64,000 nt of DNA from Pempheris klunzingeri (Eukaryota > Chordata > Actinopteri > Acropomatiformes > Pempheridae). Made by a program: the position numbers and the translations under genes. The notes beneath the pieces were generated by a model that was not told the origin of the DNA, ran no database searches, and saw only the letters and a list, made by a program, of their open reading frames with translations. The DNA lies in the NCBI RefSeq assembly GCF_042242105.1, contig NC_092014.1:5367874-5431873 (forward strand), in the 5' to 3' direction. This document shows, piece after piece, positions 13,001-37,375 of the stretch. Positions within the stretch are counted from its first letter, which is position 1. Every line of letters begins with the position of its first letter.

Positions 13001-15155
13001 AACAGAATGAGCTGGGGACAAGAGGAGGAATCCAATTCTTCTTTAAGGTGAGTGCTTGCAAAACAGAATGGAGGGGTAAGAAGAGTTTTGTTTTGCACAT
13101 AGATTAATTCTGTCGTGACTAGCCTGGTACATGATCATTGCCGTGTGTCGTTGTAGGAGGAGGTACATAGCGAGGGGGAGATGGCCCAGCGACGAGCTCT
13201 CCTGTTGGAAAAACAGCAGAAGAGAGCAGAGGAGATGAAGAAGAGGAGACAGTGGCACGAGCAAGAACGGGAAAACAGGTAACAGGCACATTTAACACAT
13301 TTATGACGATATGTGCAAGTGAAAGCATAAATAAAGTATGTAAAAATAACCTCACTGCTCTTGGTTTCAGACAACCGTCCACAGACAATAGAGTGGCATC
13401 TCCCTCCAATACACCTCCCGCAGGCACAACCTCACCTTCCCCCACACCCCCTGCGACACCTGCCCGCAGGGGAGACTTCACACGAGCAGAGTACGCACGC
13501 CGGCACCAACTCAAGATCATGGAAGACTTGGACAAAGTGCTCCAGCAGAAATCAATCAGTCAAGGACGTTCTTCCACGAAGAAAACCCACTCCCGGCCTC
13601 GCAGCATGACGAGGGAGGAAACACAGTTGTCTCTCAGTCCAGCCAAGGGAAAACGTGGTAACGTCAAAAGTAACAAGAAAGTTATCAACAAATTAAGAGT
13701 GTTTGTAGATTTTTTCAATGGCATTTTATGTCTTAATATTCATGTTTTCTTCAGGCTCTAAGTTGACCAAAGTCTACTCTCACTCCTCCCTCAACCTGGC
13801 AGCCACAGATGAGCCTGGAAACAGCTGTGGTGACTCCACTAAGAAACCCCAGAGGTATGCTGCACAGGTCACATGTATGCCTCTTTACTCTCATTAGCAC
13901 AGCATTCAGTCACAATGGTAGCATAGCAGAGAAGGCACTGCACGCCAGTCAGAGTTGAGTAATTTCATCCAGAGTGAAATATCCCACCAAGTATTGGATG
14001 GATTGCCATGAAACTTACAATATATATGCATCCAAATGACCCCAAACGTTCCAATGTCATGTCATTTCCAATGCTGAATGTTATGTTGTATGATTCTAAT
14101 GATAAATGTTAACACTGTGGCATGCTAAAGGTAAATATGTTACCAGTAACTGTACATGTTGACACACTAACATTACCTGGACTTGCTACATAATATATAG
14201 TATATTATTATAAAGTTTTAAACATACATGTCGACTGTAAGTATTGTTGCTTGCTTGTTTATTGTTTGACCTTTTTTCTCTACACAGCCGTCCTGACTCA
14301 CCCTCAGGATGTGTGACAGCAAGTAGACTGGCAAATCAGAACGGAGATAAGGACTGGGAGACTGGTTCCAACGGGACCTCACCTGCCCCGGAGTACACAG
14401 GTGCAGCACTACACAGTTCAGCGTATCTTCATGTGCATTGCCAAAACGCTCACAATAGTGCACGTGTGTCAGCAGAAACAAGTGTGCTTGTGTTTGTATG
14501 TGCAGGTCCAAAGCTCTTCAAAGAGCCAAGCCTCAAGTCCAACAAATTCATCATTCACAACGCTCTCTCTCGCTGCTGCCTCGCTGGAAAAGTCAACGAG
14601 ACACAAAAGAACAGGATAGTCGAGGTAGACGACTGATTTTATTTCACTATGAGCCACTTTGCTACTTCTTCAGTAAGATTCATGACATTAATCATATAAA
14701 TCTAAATGTTACTGTGCAGTTTTAGGTGCCAGACTAGGTTACTGAAAACTAAACCACACAGTCAATATGATATTTTTAACTCATTTATCTCTTACTTCCT
14801 TATTTCCACCTTCTTCCAACATCAGGAGATGGAGAAGAGTCCTGCCAACCACTTCCTCATCCTCTTTCGTGACGCCAACTGCCAGTTCAGGGGCGTTTAC
14901 ACCATGAACACCGACTCCCAGGAGCTCGTGCGACTTACTGGCATGGGCCCGCGGACAATTAGCTCCACCCAGGTGGAGGCCATCTACAAATACAGTTCAG
15001 ACAGGAAGCAGTTTAGTGCCATCCCCTCCAAAACCATGGGCATGAGCGTGGACGCCTTCACCATCCCCAGCCATCTTTGGCATGGAGGAGCGGGAGGAGC
15101 GGGAGGAGGAAGCAGGAGAGCAAGCATCACTAAGAAAGCAGTCATTTCCAAGTGA
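1..15155 (+). CDS. camsap3: CAMSAP family microtubule minus-end-binding protein, camsap3-like, 5'-truncated by the window edge
   Basis: CAMSAPs bind and stabilise free microtubule minus ends. About 1559 residues are present. Exons by splice consensus: 1-36, 4459-4736, 5331-5471, 6606-6692, 6885-6920, 7560-7607, 8586-8724, 9096-9235, 9665-9758, 9859-9910, 10193-10254, 10379-10409, 10581-13047, 13157-13278, 13371-13657, 13755-13854, 14288-14400, 14506-14624, 14826-15155; every junction keeps frame. The first 36 bases read RWLLSKSYGSA, the end of the upstream exon. The calponin-homology region (about residues 180-330) carries STRWYWKLVPHAIAFCLKES and MSVADSLYNLQLIKEFC. The 2.47-kb exon encodes the disordered middle, with coiled coils near 680-775 and 815-850 and KTPPRTPTKTPTK-type basic repeats. 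Another coiled coil lies near 1213-1244. The C-terminal CKK domain (about 1411-1545) has KLFKEPSLKSNKFIIHNAL and ends near MSVDAFTIPSHLW. Family membership is certain. The camsap3 choice rests on the tail as I recall it from the family; camsap1 or camsap2 is possible. Confidence 0.93.
3302..3347. repeat. (TG)n microsatellite
   Basis: About 23 uninterrupted TG dinucleotides within the large CAMSAP intron. Confidence 0.97.
3985..4385. repeat. Dispersed teleost repeat fragment
   Basis: AT-rich sequence with the 'gctagcttcagcatgctgattagca' type and 'tcatgacaatccatctaatag' type segments that I associate with abundant non-autonomous repeats of fish genomes. A related segment in the opposite orientation ('attggatggattgccatgaa') occurs near 13990-14015, and another related stretch near 31640-31760. 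Confidence 0.55.
6702..6750. repeat. (CA)n microsatellite beside a CAMSAP splice donor
   Basis: About 24 CA units beginning ten bases after the 5' splice site that follows the exon ending at 6692. Confidence 0.97.
6933..7019. repeat. (CT)n microsatellite beside a CAMSAP splice donor
   Basis: About 87 bases of pure CT beginning 13 bases after the 36-base exon at 6885-6920, whose donor is GTAAGT. Confidence 0.97.
7400..7438. repeat. (TCC)n microsatellite
   Basis: About 13 TCC triplets in the same CAMSAP intron as the CT tract, upstream of the exon at 7560. Confidence 0.95.
13930..14200. repeat. Dispersed teleost repeat fragment in a CAMSAP intron
   Basis: Lies between the exons ending at 13854 and starting at 14288. 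It contains 'attggatggattgccatgaa' and resembles, in inverse orientation, the repeat at 3985-4385. No coding potential is visible. Confidence 0.5.
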
Positions 15156-15362
15156 GGAACATAACACATCACAGTGACAGATCATTAAAGAAAACACTGT
15201 AATTATAGTGGAAGCTTGTCAGATATGATAAACAGTAGGAGGCAGGAGAGAAACCTTTACCAAGAAAGCAGTCGTTTCCAAGTGAGGAGGAAATTATCAC
15301 ATCACAGAGACAGATCATTAAAGAAATCACTATAATTATGGTGAAAACTGCAGTCAAATATG
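15111..15362 (+). repeat. Two-copy tandem duplication covering the CAMSAP stop codon and 3' UTR
   Basis: Copy 1 is about 15111-15229 and copy 2 about 15241-15362, offset by 130 bases. Both contain 'aagaaagcagtc.tttccaag' followed by TGA, then the same UTR stretch (cacatcacag, gacagatcattaaagaaa, ataattat). The unit spans the last 13 codons, the stop codon and about 80 bases of 3' UTR. Confidence 0.85.
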
Positions 15363-15429
15363 AAGTCATGTGCACACAGATGAGCCTACAGACATAAACC
15401 TTACCTCTCTTGCCCTCGGATTTGCTACA

Positions 15430-15435
15430 AATAAA
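15430..15435 (+). terminator. Candidate polyadenylation signal of the CAMSAP gene
   Basis: AATAAA about 275 bases past the CAMSAP stop codon, the first canonical hexamer on the plus strand downstream of it. No transcript evidence. Confidence 0.45.
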
Positions 15436-15905
15436 AAATATTCAAAAAGTATTTGTACTCCCCCCCCCCATGAATATGTTCACGGCACAGCTTTCTTTTC
15501 CCGAGCAGAGACGCACTCTTGAGAGTGTACAGAGGGAAGTTTTGTAAAATGTTAATTGCACACAGAAATTGTTACTTTTAAAAAGTCTCATCACTTATAC
15601 TTTCATTGTTTGAAGTGCAAACTCGAGAATGACTTTTTTTTTTCTTTCAGAGGAAAAAAGGAAACTTTATTAAGTTGTTTATTGAAAAAATTGACTTTCA
15701 TAAGACGTTCGATTGCTGTCTGTTCCCTCTCTGGTTCTGTGGACTGAGGTCGAGTAGAACACCAGTTTTATACATAAAGCCAAACAGAGAAAATGCCTTC
15801 TTGTATCCGAGTGACTGACTGGACTTTTATCTTGTTAGTAGGTGGATCAAAGCACATTTGTTTTGCAAAATGAAAGATAGCCATAACCTTCGAAGCCCCT
15901 ACAGT

Positions 15906-16213
15906 CCCGAAAGGTGAACGTTTTTTTTTTAATCTTGTGCGCACAAGATAATTTACCATAAATTCATGTCCATCTTTACATAGTACAGACTGGCGTTACG
16001 CTATTTAACATTACATTATCGATTGTTTTAATGTTCACTGGTTTATATACTGTTTGGGAATTTAAAGGCACCCACTGTCTTACCCACACATGTGCTTGGA
16101 TGAGAAAAAAAAACATTAGATTGTCAACACATGATCAATATTCATGTGCTACGTAGAGATGCTTATGACTTTAGAATGAATTATCTTGTTCGCACAAGAC
16201 TTTGGACTTTCGG
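15906..16213. mobile_element. Putative MITE with palindromic terminal inverted repeats
   Basis: The left arm (15906-15955) contains CCCGAAAGGT, then ATCTTGTGCGCACAAGATAA. The reverse complement of the right arm (16174-16213) reads CCCCGAAAGTCC, then TCTTGTGCGAACAAGATAA. The arms therefore match with a few mismatches and are about 220 bases apart. No transposase frame lies between them, which suggests a non-autonomous DNA element. Confidence 0.65.
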
Positions 16214-17989
16214 GGCTCTATATTAACCATGTGATGCAGGGAGCAGATGTTGTAAACGTGCCAGTGGTTTTCAGAGATGATCTCCACAGCATGAATGGTT
16301 ATTTACTGTATGTGGTATAAGCTTATTACAGAACAATATCACAGTGAAAACGTGTGGTTTGATGAAACTATGTTGATAATGGGTAAACCTATATGAGCGT
16401 CAGATGTCACATGAACAACACTGAACTAATAGCATATTGGAGGTGTCATGTCAGGCTTACATTTTAGAAGCACCCGGGTTGCTTACGCTCTGGGTTAGGG
16501 ATGGGATCTAGCAGCTGGTTTCATTTTGGATCCAGTTCCAAGTTGGTAAAATACCCTCAAATCTGCAAAGAAGAAAAAAATGGCATATGCAAACATGATC
16601 ACCATCACGTTCATATAGTCATGACTAAGTAAATGTGGTGGACTGCGTTAACTTAACTGTGAAGTGCAATATTTTCAGGAGGATAAAGGCTCCTTACTTG
16701 AATAGTTGAGTTTGTGGCATTCTTGAGGACGAGTGCGCCGCCTCTCTGCTGCAGGTGTTACACTGTGACCCTTTTTTCCCATCAGGCTACATTAAGTGCA
16801 GCATGCAGGCAGAAAAATGTGGGATTTAGTTGACACTTTCTGAACGCTAAAACTAGAGTGAATATTGTGAATATTAGTGGATATGATACCCATTCGGAAC
16901 TGGATTCTGAGTGGATAAAATGCCATTGGACCCCATCTCTACCTTTGGCAGGGTGCACACAATTAAACTGATGTTTGGTGTTTCAGACCAGCATTCCTGT
17001 ATGAAATAACAGACCGGATTAAACTCCACTGATCAAGCAGTTTCTCTCTGTTGTCCTTCCCCTTCCTCTCTTTCGGTATGTTGCTCTGTTCTTCCTGCCC
17101 CACCCACATGGCCTGTTGTTTCTCTCATGTTAGTTTTAGGGGCACATCATTGTGCGTTAAAGTCAGATCACTGAAATGGTAGTCTCCCCTCATGTGTGTC
17201 TTGATAAGACACAACACTGGGTAACAGCAGCGGCCCGACATTTGTGATAAAAACATCCAGCTCTGGTCTGGAAACAGAAGTTTTCAGCCAGCTTCTCTCT
17301 GGATTTCCGGAAGCCACATCGGCCTGCAACCGACGACGTCCACTGAGGGTTCGGCCGCAGCTTCAGGAGCTCTGAGAAGAAAGACTGGGCAAAGTTTGGT
17401 GCAAAGATGTCCTCTATTAGCTGTTGAAGGTATGCGTGGACTACTTTCTTCCACAGTGTTACTCTTACACTTACACTACCACCTGAGGGTGACAAAGTAA
17501 GGGCTTACATGAGGGGAAACATTTCAGGACCTGCTCAGACTCAGAATAACTAAATTATTCTCTTGGTCAATCAAGTCCAAAGACGACAAGAACACAATGA
17601 GTCCCAGTAGAGTTTGTTATGGGCTTTATTGCACCTTCCTCAGAACATACAGCATGTAGCGCAGATACGCATAAATAGACAATGGCAATTAGTCAGTGAT
17701 GTAACTCGTATTGCATTGGTTGATCAGGCGAGATTCTTTGAGATCCTTGGGGCAGTCCCACCGCTTCTAGTTCACATTCTGGGTAGCTTTGGCATCATCG
17801 CCTACCAAACAGTTTGCAGACCACCACTATATCAATACTAAAATAAAACAATCAGGATTAGGGATTGTTGAGGACTGATTTTCTGGGTATAGACACACAG
17901 AAAGAGTTGAGTTAGGGCCTGACTTTCTCTAATGTACAACATCTAGGTTAAAGTCCTGTGGGATTTTCCTGTGGAACTGACACTGTTTT

Positions 17990-18228
17990 CAGGTGGTTAA
18001 CACCTGAGCTTCCAGGTTCGAATCCGCTGGTTTGAGCCTTGAACCTTTCTGTGTGGAGTTTGCATGTTCTCCCCCTGCTTGCATGGCTTAGGTTAGGTTG
18101 GACAGGTTATTTGGTGACTCTGAATCACCCGTGAGTGTGAGCGGTTGTCTGTCTCTACGTGTCAGCCCTGTGACTGGCTCCAGCTCCCCTGAAGGATAAG
18201 CAGTGTCGACAATGTGTGGATGGACTAA
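17990..18228 (+). repeat. SINE/LINE-tail-like dispersed repeat
   Basis: It includes 'ggttcgaatccgctggtttg', resembling a tRNA-like B box, then 'gtgtggagtttgcatgttct' and 'ggtgactctgaatcacccgt'. The same modules in the same order are present on the minus strand at 40775-41115, so this is a dispersed family with two copies in the window. Confidence 0.7.
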
Positions 18229-19330
18229 CAGTTTTCTTAATAATCAACATCTCCTACCAGAGCCGTGCTCTTTAGCCAGTAGTAGTAGTAGCAGCCATAG
18301 TCTGAATTAGCCAGAAGAAAAAACTGTAAATTATTAATTTTTACACTTGTGTGGATTAGATTTACCGGAATGTGTATTGTTTTATTTACTGATTAAATAG
18401 TATTTGTCATAATCTAAGTTTATATTATTGTAATTAAAATTGTTTATCAAATTCACAAAGTCTGATCAAATTGTACTGTAAATACTTTAAAGCTGATGTA
18501 AAACATTGGGACATATGGCCGATGTTTTTACAGGTACTTTAGAGCACAAATACTGTGAAAAAGCTTTGATTCAAGGTAAAAGAGGTATAAGTTGGGAGCT
18601 TTCCTGAACTTTGCTGTTGTATAGATCCGTACAGTATTAGAATTTAGGTTTAGGGCTGCACCAAAGACCCCAATGAATGCGCACACTGGATTTATGACAA
18701 TTCATCAATATGTTGCCACTTATATCATGAAATCAACTGACGTGAAGCTAAACAGAGTAGAAGCTGATAGGATGTTATGGCTGGAGGCTATTGACAAAAA
18801 CGTTTTAGAATCACTAATTACAGCATCAAAGTCCATTTACACGAGTGGCGAGAACACATTATGATTAGGTTTCCTCTGATATATCAGCCTACTGTGGCTA
18901 ATCCCAGCTACGTTTTTAGGTTTTAGGGGTTAAACAGATGTTAAACGGCATCTATCCCTGCTTTTAGCTTTAGCTGGATGGATCAACACAACAAATAACC
19001 TTGAATAGTGACGTTCTAACTAATACATACATCTCACTTAATTCTATAATGCAGCTGTATGATAACCTCAGAGCGACGACGTGGACAAACGCGTCTGATA
19101 CAGGAGGCTGCAGGTGCAAAGCTGTGACAGAACATATAGTTTAACACTAAGTGCCGTAGGAAGAAGTTGGTGTGATAAATAGGAATAGAGAGATAAGGAG
19201 GAAGAGAACAGCTTGTCCATCTATCGCGCACATTCACTCATTTTTCTGACAGCACCTCCACTGCTTCTTTCCTATTCAGATCCCATGTTAATATACCTGG
19301 AATAGCTGCTTAAATCAAACTTGGCTGCTG

Positions 19331-24906
<5,576 letters not shown>

Positions 24907-27570
24907 TGTCCCGGCGCCGTGTGTGTGTGTGAGTGCGTCCTTTCCACCTGCCAGGGGAGCGCAGGGAGGAGGAGGAGGGTGAGGAGGAGGATGAGGAGGA
25001 GACTGCAGTCTGCTGCACTCTGACGGGCTCCGCTGGGTTTACTGCGGACTGCAGTGAGGACCAGAGTCCGCCCGGAGCCCACGGGAGGGAGGGAGGGAGG
25101 GAGGGAGGGAGGGGCTGGGCTGCAGAGCAGGGGGGCCGGCAGCGGACAGCTGATGTGAGCCCGTCACTGCTGCTGATGAAGAACATCCTGATGTCTACTG
25201 CTCCTCTGCGTGGCCCCTTTTCGGTCTACGGAGCATTAGGCAGCGTTTTTAAAACATTACAGCAGAATTATTGGGCTGCATTTTGAGTTATAATGGGAGG
25301 TGCACACTTTAGCTTACTTTAAAGGAACATACCACCATTTTTGGCATATTCTACCTCTACCTCTACAACTCTTACCTAAAAATTATGGATTATTATTTGA
25401 CAACAATTTAAAAACACTTGCTACAATTCTTTTTAATGTATTTATTTATGGATTTTCAGATTGTATCAACAGCCAGTGATTTCCATTCCTTTAGATATTC
25501 TATGAAAGTTAATTAGGAGACTGGAACAGGGCTGAAATACATTTTTATTATTGATTAATCATTTTCTCAATGAATCATCTGGTCTATAAAATATCTTTTA
25601 TGCCCAAAGTGACTCTGGGGGAGACTGACATGTTGTCATATTGTCTCTTAAATGGATACTCAACAGATTTTACACATCAAGATCTAATCATGGGGAGTGC
25701 TCAGTGTGGCTCTGAAGGAGCTTTGTCTAGTCTAACAGAGTAATTTGGCATTGGGTATGAGGCTTAGAGTTCCCGTTGTTTTTTGTTTTTTTTTTAAATA
25801 GAAAGCCAGTGTTACAAACAGATGGTGTGGAGCTCAGTAAACAAGGACATTCAGCAGGCAGGGAGGGCCAAACAACAACATGATTCATCAAGTCTGACCA
25901 TTCCTTTATGCATTCCCCTTCTGTATCGAAATACAATGTTAAATCGTTAAAGTTTTGGTTAAAAAACAAACAAAAGCTTCGTCTGAGACCTTTCCAGAAC
26001 ACCAGCTTTATTGTGACAGTTCACACAGACATCAAACAACCCTCAGCACAAAACCTTTTCTGCTCAGCTGGCTTACAGGCCGTTTACTCTGGTTGTCCAG
26101 GTGAACGACACCAGAGGCCGCAGACACTTCAACAGTCTGTAACCACTGTGTGGCTTCCTCATCCCTCTACAGGAGTGTCTGTGGTTACATCTCAGTAGTC
26201 TTTCCTTGATCCCTCACGTGTACTCACCCTCTCCGACTACGTAAAGGAATCAAAACATCTCATTGACTGTGTCTGAAGCACTGTCTATAAAGCCTCTAAG
26301 CAGTTCTCATGAAAGTGTTATGTGCCTTCATTTGTTTCAACCGTCGTCTTCTGTAAATTATTTACAAATGGCCGTCTACCCCGCTCTTCTGCGCGCGTTT
26401 CTGACCTTTCACCGATAAGTCTTCAATAATTAATAAAATAAGCTTCACATCAAGAGCAAGAAGGTAAAACCAAAAGAAGACAAATTCAAAAATGATCAGT
26501 TAGGTCACTTCTCTGTCCAGATTGGCACCGCATGGCCAAACAGGAAAAATAATACAAAACAAAAACCAAGGCTGTCGTTGAACACGAGCAGGGCCGCTGC
26601 TCTGGTCGTTTCAGAGACTGATCCAAAGACGTTTGTATTCATGAAGAGGCCCACGTGCCTCCAACTGGGCTGAATTCACAGCGATGTGAGTTGACCTCAA
26701 CCACCAAAGCACTAAATTACAGCAGCGGTCCAAGTGACAGATGAGAGGAGCTCATAATAATAATAATAACATAATAATACTGAAATATAATTTCAATATG
26801 CAATAAGTAAATATATTGAAATATACAACCTTTTACATCCATATATTTCAATATAAAAATCAAATAGATAAGAAAAAAGTAACTTATAATGTGCTGTGTA
26901 GTGATGAAGTTGTATAATGACCAATGGGACATTACTGATCCCTGAACAGTGGGAGAGAGAAACGTGTTAAGATTATTGTCTGAATTTTAAATATATACTG
27001 ATTAGCCTTTTACCTGAGTAGGGGCCATTGTCTCCAAAAAGGAAGGGGGGTGGGGGGGAAATGATCTTGTGTTGTCTCATCACATTCACACACACGTGTA
27101 CTCACACCACGCACAAAAAGGTACAGCTAAGAGGCTCGCAGAAGTACCAATTTAAATAGCTGATATAAACACAATGGAAAGCAAGTCTTTCTCTAAAATG
27201 ATATTATCTTTGGAGAGAGAGAGAGAGAGAGAGAGAGATGAAAACTAGAGAACATCAGAGCTCCTTTTCATATCTCCACCCATCCATGTGGCAGGATCCC
27301 CTCTCCCTCTGAAACCTCTCAGAGTTTCTGGGTGGAGTTTAAGGAAACGGAGCACGTCCAACAAAGTTAGTCTTTTTTTTTTTTTTTTCTTCTTTTTTTT
27401 TTTTGTTGCATAGCCAGACAGTGGGCATGACCACCGCAACCACTTCAGAGTTTCAAAACGGTAGCTGTCATTGGGGGTGGGGAGCCGTGGTCCGTGTGCA
27501 TCCCTTTCTGCCAGCGGGCCTGGGGATGTTTTGTGGGTCCCCCCCCACCCCGAAAGATGCAGATTGCCGC
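24907..27570. other. SOUL 5' flank and the GPR108 3' UTR/intergenic region
   Basis: Both neighbours are on the minus strand. About 24907-25200 is GC-rich and should contain the SOUL 5' UTR and promoter; it includes a (GGGA)n tract at 25084-25114. From about 26000 to 27570 the sequence is probably the GPR108 3' UTR. It also contains T-runs near 27371-27403 and a GA tract near 27216-27238. No coding exon is seen. Confidence 0.6.
26007..26012 (-). terminator. Candidate polyadenylation signal of the GPR108-like gene
   Basis: AATAAA on the minus strand (TTTATT on plus), about 1.56 kb past the stop codon. If used, the gene has a long 3' UTR. Inference only. Confidence 0.35.
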
Positions 27571-35467
<7,897 letters not shown>

Positions 35468-36554
35468 CACCAGGCAGTAACCACCTTGCTAACGAAGTGC
35501 TAATGTTAGCGAGCGACAATCTTGGCAGATGGCTAAGTAGCAAGCTAGCTAGCTAGCTGGCAGTCTTAACAGGATACAAGGCGAGTTACAGTAATGCTAG
35601 TTTATTGGTTCTTTAATTACGTAGTTTAATATCAAATTACATCCATTTATGCTGTGTCTTCCGGTTCTTTTGTGTTTTCATCGCGTAGGAATACGGCTAG
35701 ACTGTAGATGGCAAAGTCTCGCTTCCTGGTCTTGAATCAAGACCGAACATTGTGCAAGGTGCCGACAAAAACGTCACCAAATGTAGGCTAACATCCGGGA
35801 CACAGCTGGAGACGTGAGCCAGAAGAAAATACCGCACGGCAGATTCTACTACAGTAGAGGAAACGTGACTTATAACAGCTCCCCGCGTTAACTACACAGA
35901 ATCGTGTGTTATTTTTCTGCCAAACAATCGATTTTCTCAGGAAAGCGGTCTTGACTATACCTTGAATTAGTTGCCGTGGATTTGGTCACGTGGTTCATAT
36001 TTGGTCACGTGGTTCAGGATTTGGCAGTCAGCTTCCGGCTGAAAGGGCTCCACGTCGGATGAGGAAGTGTCCGGGTTGCCAATGTATGCATGGATGAGAT
36101 ATGATGTGATAACATGTTTGACACGTGGAACTAACTGATTTTCCATTATAAGAGTGTTTTATTCTTTATAAATCAAACATACTGACAAAAGAAATATATT
36201 ATATATATATAAAGAGAGATATTCAGATTTGTATGTTATCTTTCACATCTGTTGTTTAAATGTTAGAATAAGACTTTGCGCACCACAAGGCCCAAAAATA
36301 TAACCTGCTAGACAAACAATAAACATACAAGCAATGAAATAAAATCCAGAAAACAAAAATGTTTTATGTTTTTTGTATGATTGAAAACGACATTTAAACA
36401 AGCGTTAAATGCAACACTAACATATTACAGTGTCACCGCATTTTACCAATCACGTGCTCATTTTTACATCCAATACACATGGAGCTACATTAGCAATCAC
36501 TTTGCGTCAAATACTAAGGAGGTGTAGAATCATTCTACATCAATGACAGAACTA
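35468..36554. other. GPR108 promoter region and intergenic sequence
   Basis: Sequence just upstream of the GPR108 start codon contains a 'ctagctagctagctagct' run near 35543-35561. From about 36110 the sequence is AT-rich and probably belongs to the 3' UTR or flank of the downstream-facing pyrin gene. No coding exon is seen. Confidence 0.55.
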
Positions 36555-37168
36555 TTACTGTGTATTTATGTTCATATTAATTGATACACCGGAGCTGGTG
36601 CCTTGGATGTTGGGTGCCACAATGACGCTTCTACCCTGAGTACAAACTGTGGCACCAGCAGCAGGAGTCAAATCAGGGGAAGAGGAGGAGGAGGAGGAGG
36701 AGGAAGTTGGAGGAAGCTGGTTTTGCGCAGCTGTCGACCCCCCTTTTGATGAAAAACAGAAACAAAAAGAATAATTTCCCCATTGTTTTTGCAGAATTCA
36801 GCTGAGAAACAACCTTCGACTCATAAATCAGCCTGAGAGAAGCTGCAAAATAAGGCTAAAACACTTCCCATCATTGCCAACAGACTCATGATCCACCTCA
36901 CCTGCATATGATGTCCTTAACTTCTCTGCAGCATTGCTGTGGTTCATCCTCTTCAGGATTTCAACAGTCACGCTCACAGCCAGTTCTTCTCCGTAGCCTT
37001 CTATCATCTTACTGGTGGTGTCCTGCCGGTCTGCATTCTCTAGATAGCCCTTACGAATGGGCTGACATCCATCCAGCACTGGCTGAGTGAGGTTCCACCG
37101 AAACCTCTTGAACTCATCAGCGCCCAGCTCATCCAGAGTGTCTAAGATCAGAAGTGGAACCTGCATGT
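36555..37168 (-). CDS. Small pyrin-domain protein A with C-terminal SVIVAP motif
   Basis: Two coding exons: 37168-36902 (start codon 37166) and 36742-36555, giving 150 residues. Residues 1-88 form a pyrin death-fold: VPLLILDTLDELGADEFKRF, then KGYLENADRQDTTSKMIEGY, then LAVSVTVEILKRMNHSNAAE. This leucine/charge pattern is typical of fish pyrin domains that assemble inflammasome-type oligomers. The second exon encodes a Ser-rich linker (about ten serines encoded by TCC) and then SVIVAPNIQGTSSGVSINMN near residues 127-146, four residues before the stop. The start codon is the first ATG after a good acceptor (TTTCCAG), so a 5' non-coding exon is expected; a candidate donor GTAAGA lies near 38225. 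No CARD, NACHT or caspase domain follows in the sequence. It could be an adaptor, a pyrin-only regulator, or the truncated relative of a larger receptor. Confidence 0.82.
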
Positions 37169-37236
37169 CTGGAAAGACGGAACATTTTGTTGAAGTTGAG
37201 GGTGCAGTCAAATCCAGCATGAAAGCTCAGAGTCTT

Positions 37237-37375
37237 TCAATTCAATTCAATTCAATTAAATTTTCAATTCAATTCAATTCAATTCAATTCAATTCAATTC
37301 AATTCAATTCAATTCAATTTTATTTGTATAGGCCAATATCACAACAGAGTGTCTCATAGTGCTTTACAAGTCTTC
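37237..37375. repeat. (CAATT)n array with dispersed repeat tail
   Basis: About 17 pentamers of CAATT/AATTC, slightly interrupted near 37256-37264, running into 'ttttatttgtataggccaat' and 'gtgctttacaag'. This is the usual end of a dispersed fish repeat with a pentanucleotide tail. Confidence 0.8.

Larger units (their letters stand above)
15156..19330. other. CAMSAP 3' UTR and intergenic region
   Basis: Lies between convergent genes: CAMSAP plus, SOUL minus. After the duplicated stop region it holds an inverted-repeat element (15906-16213) and a SINE-like repeat (about 17990-18228), otherwise AT-rich sequence. Short open frames at 17190-17495 (minus), 17614-17841 (plus) and 18673-18864 (plus) have no recognised domain or splice context, and I do not call them genes. 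Confidence 0.7.

Noticed and set aside
17190-17495. Minus-strand 101-codon frame
   Set aside because: The residues look protein-like, but I recognise no domain, there is no splice context, and the region is repeat-rich; possibly a transposon relic.
18673-18864. 63-codon plus-strand frame (starts MNAHTGFMTIHQYVATYIMK)
   Set aside because: No family recognised, isolated in AT-rich intergenic DNA, no promoter or splice signals visible.
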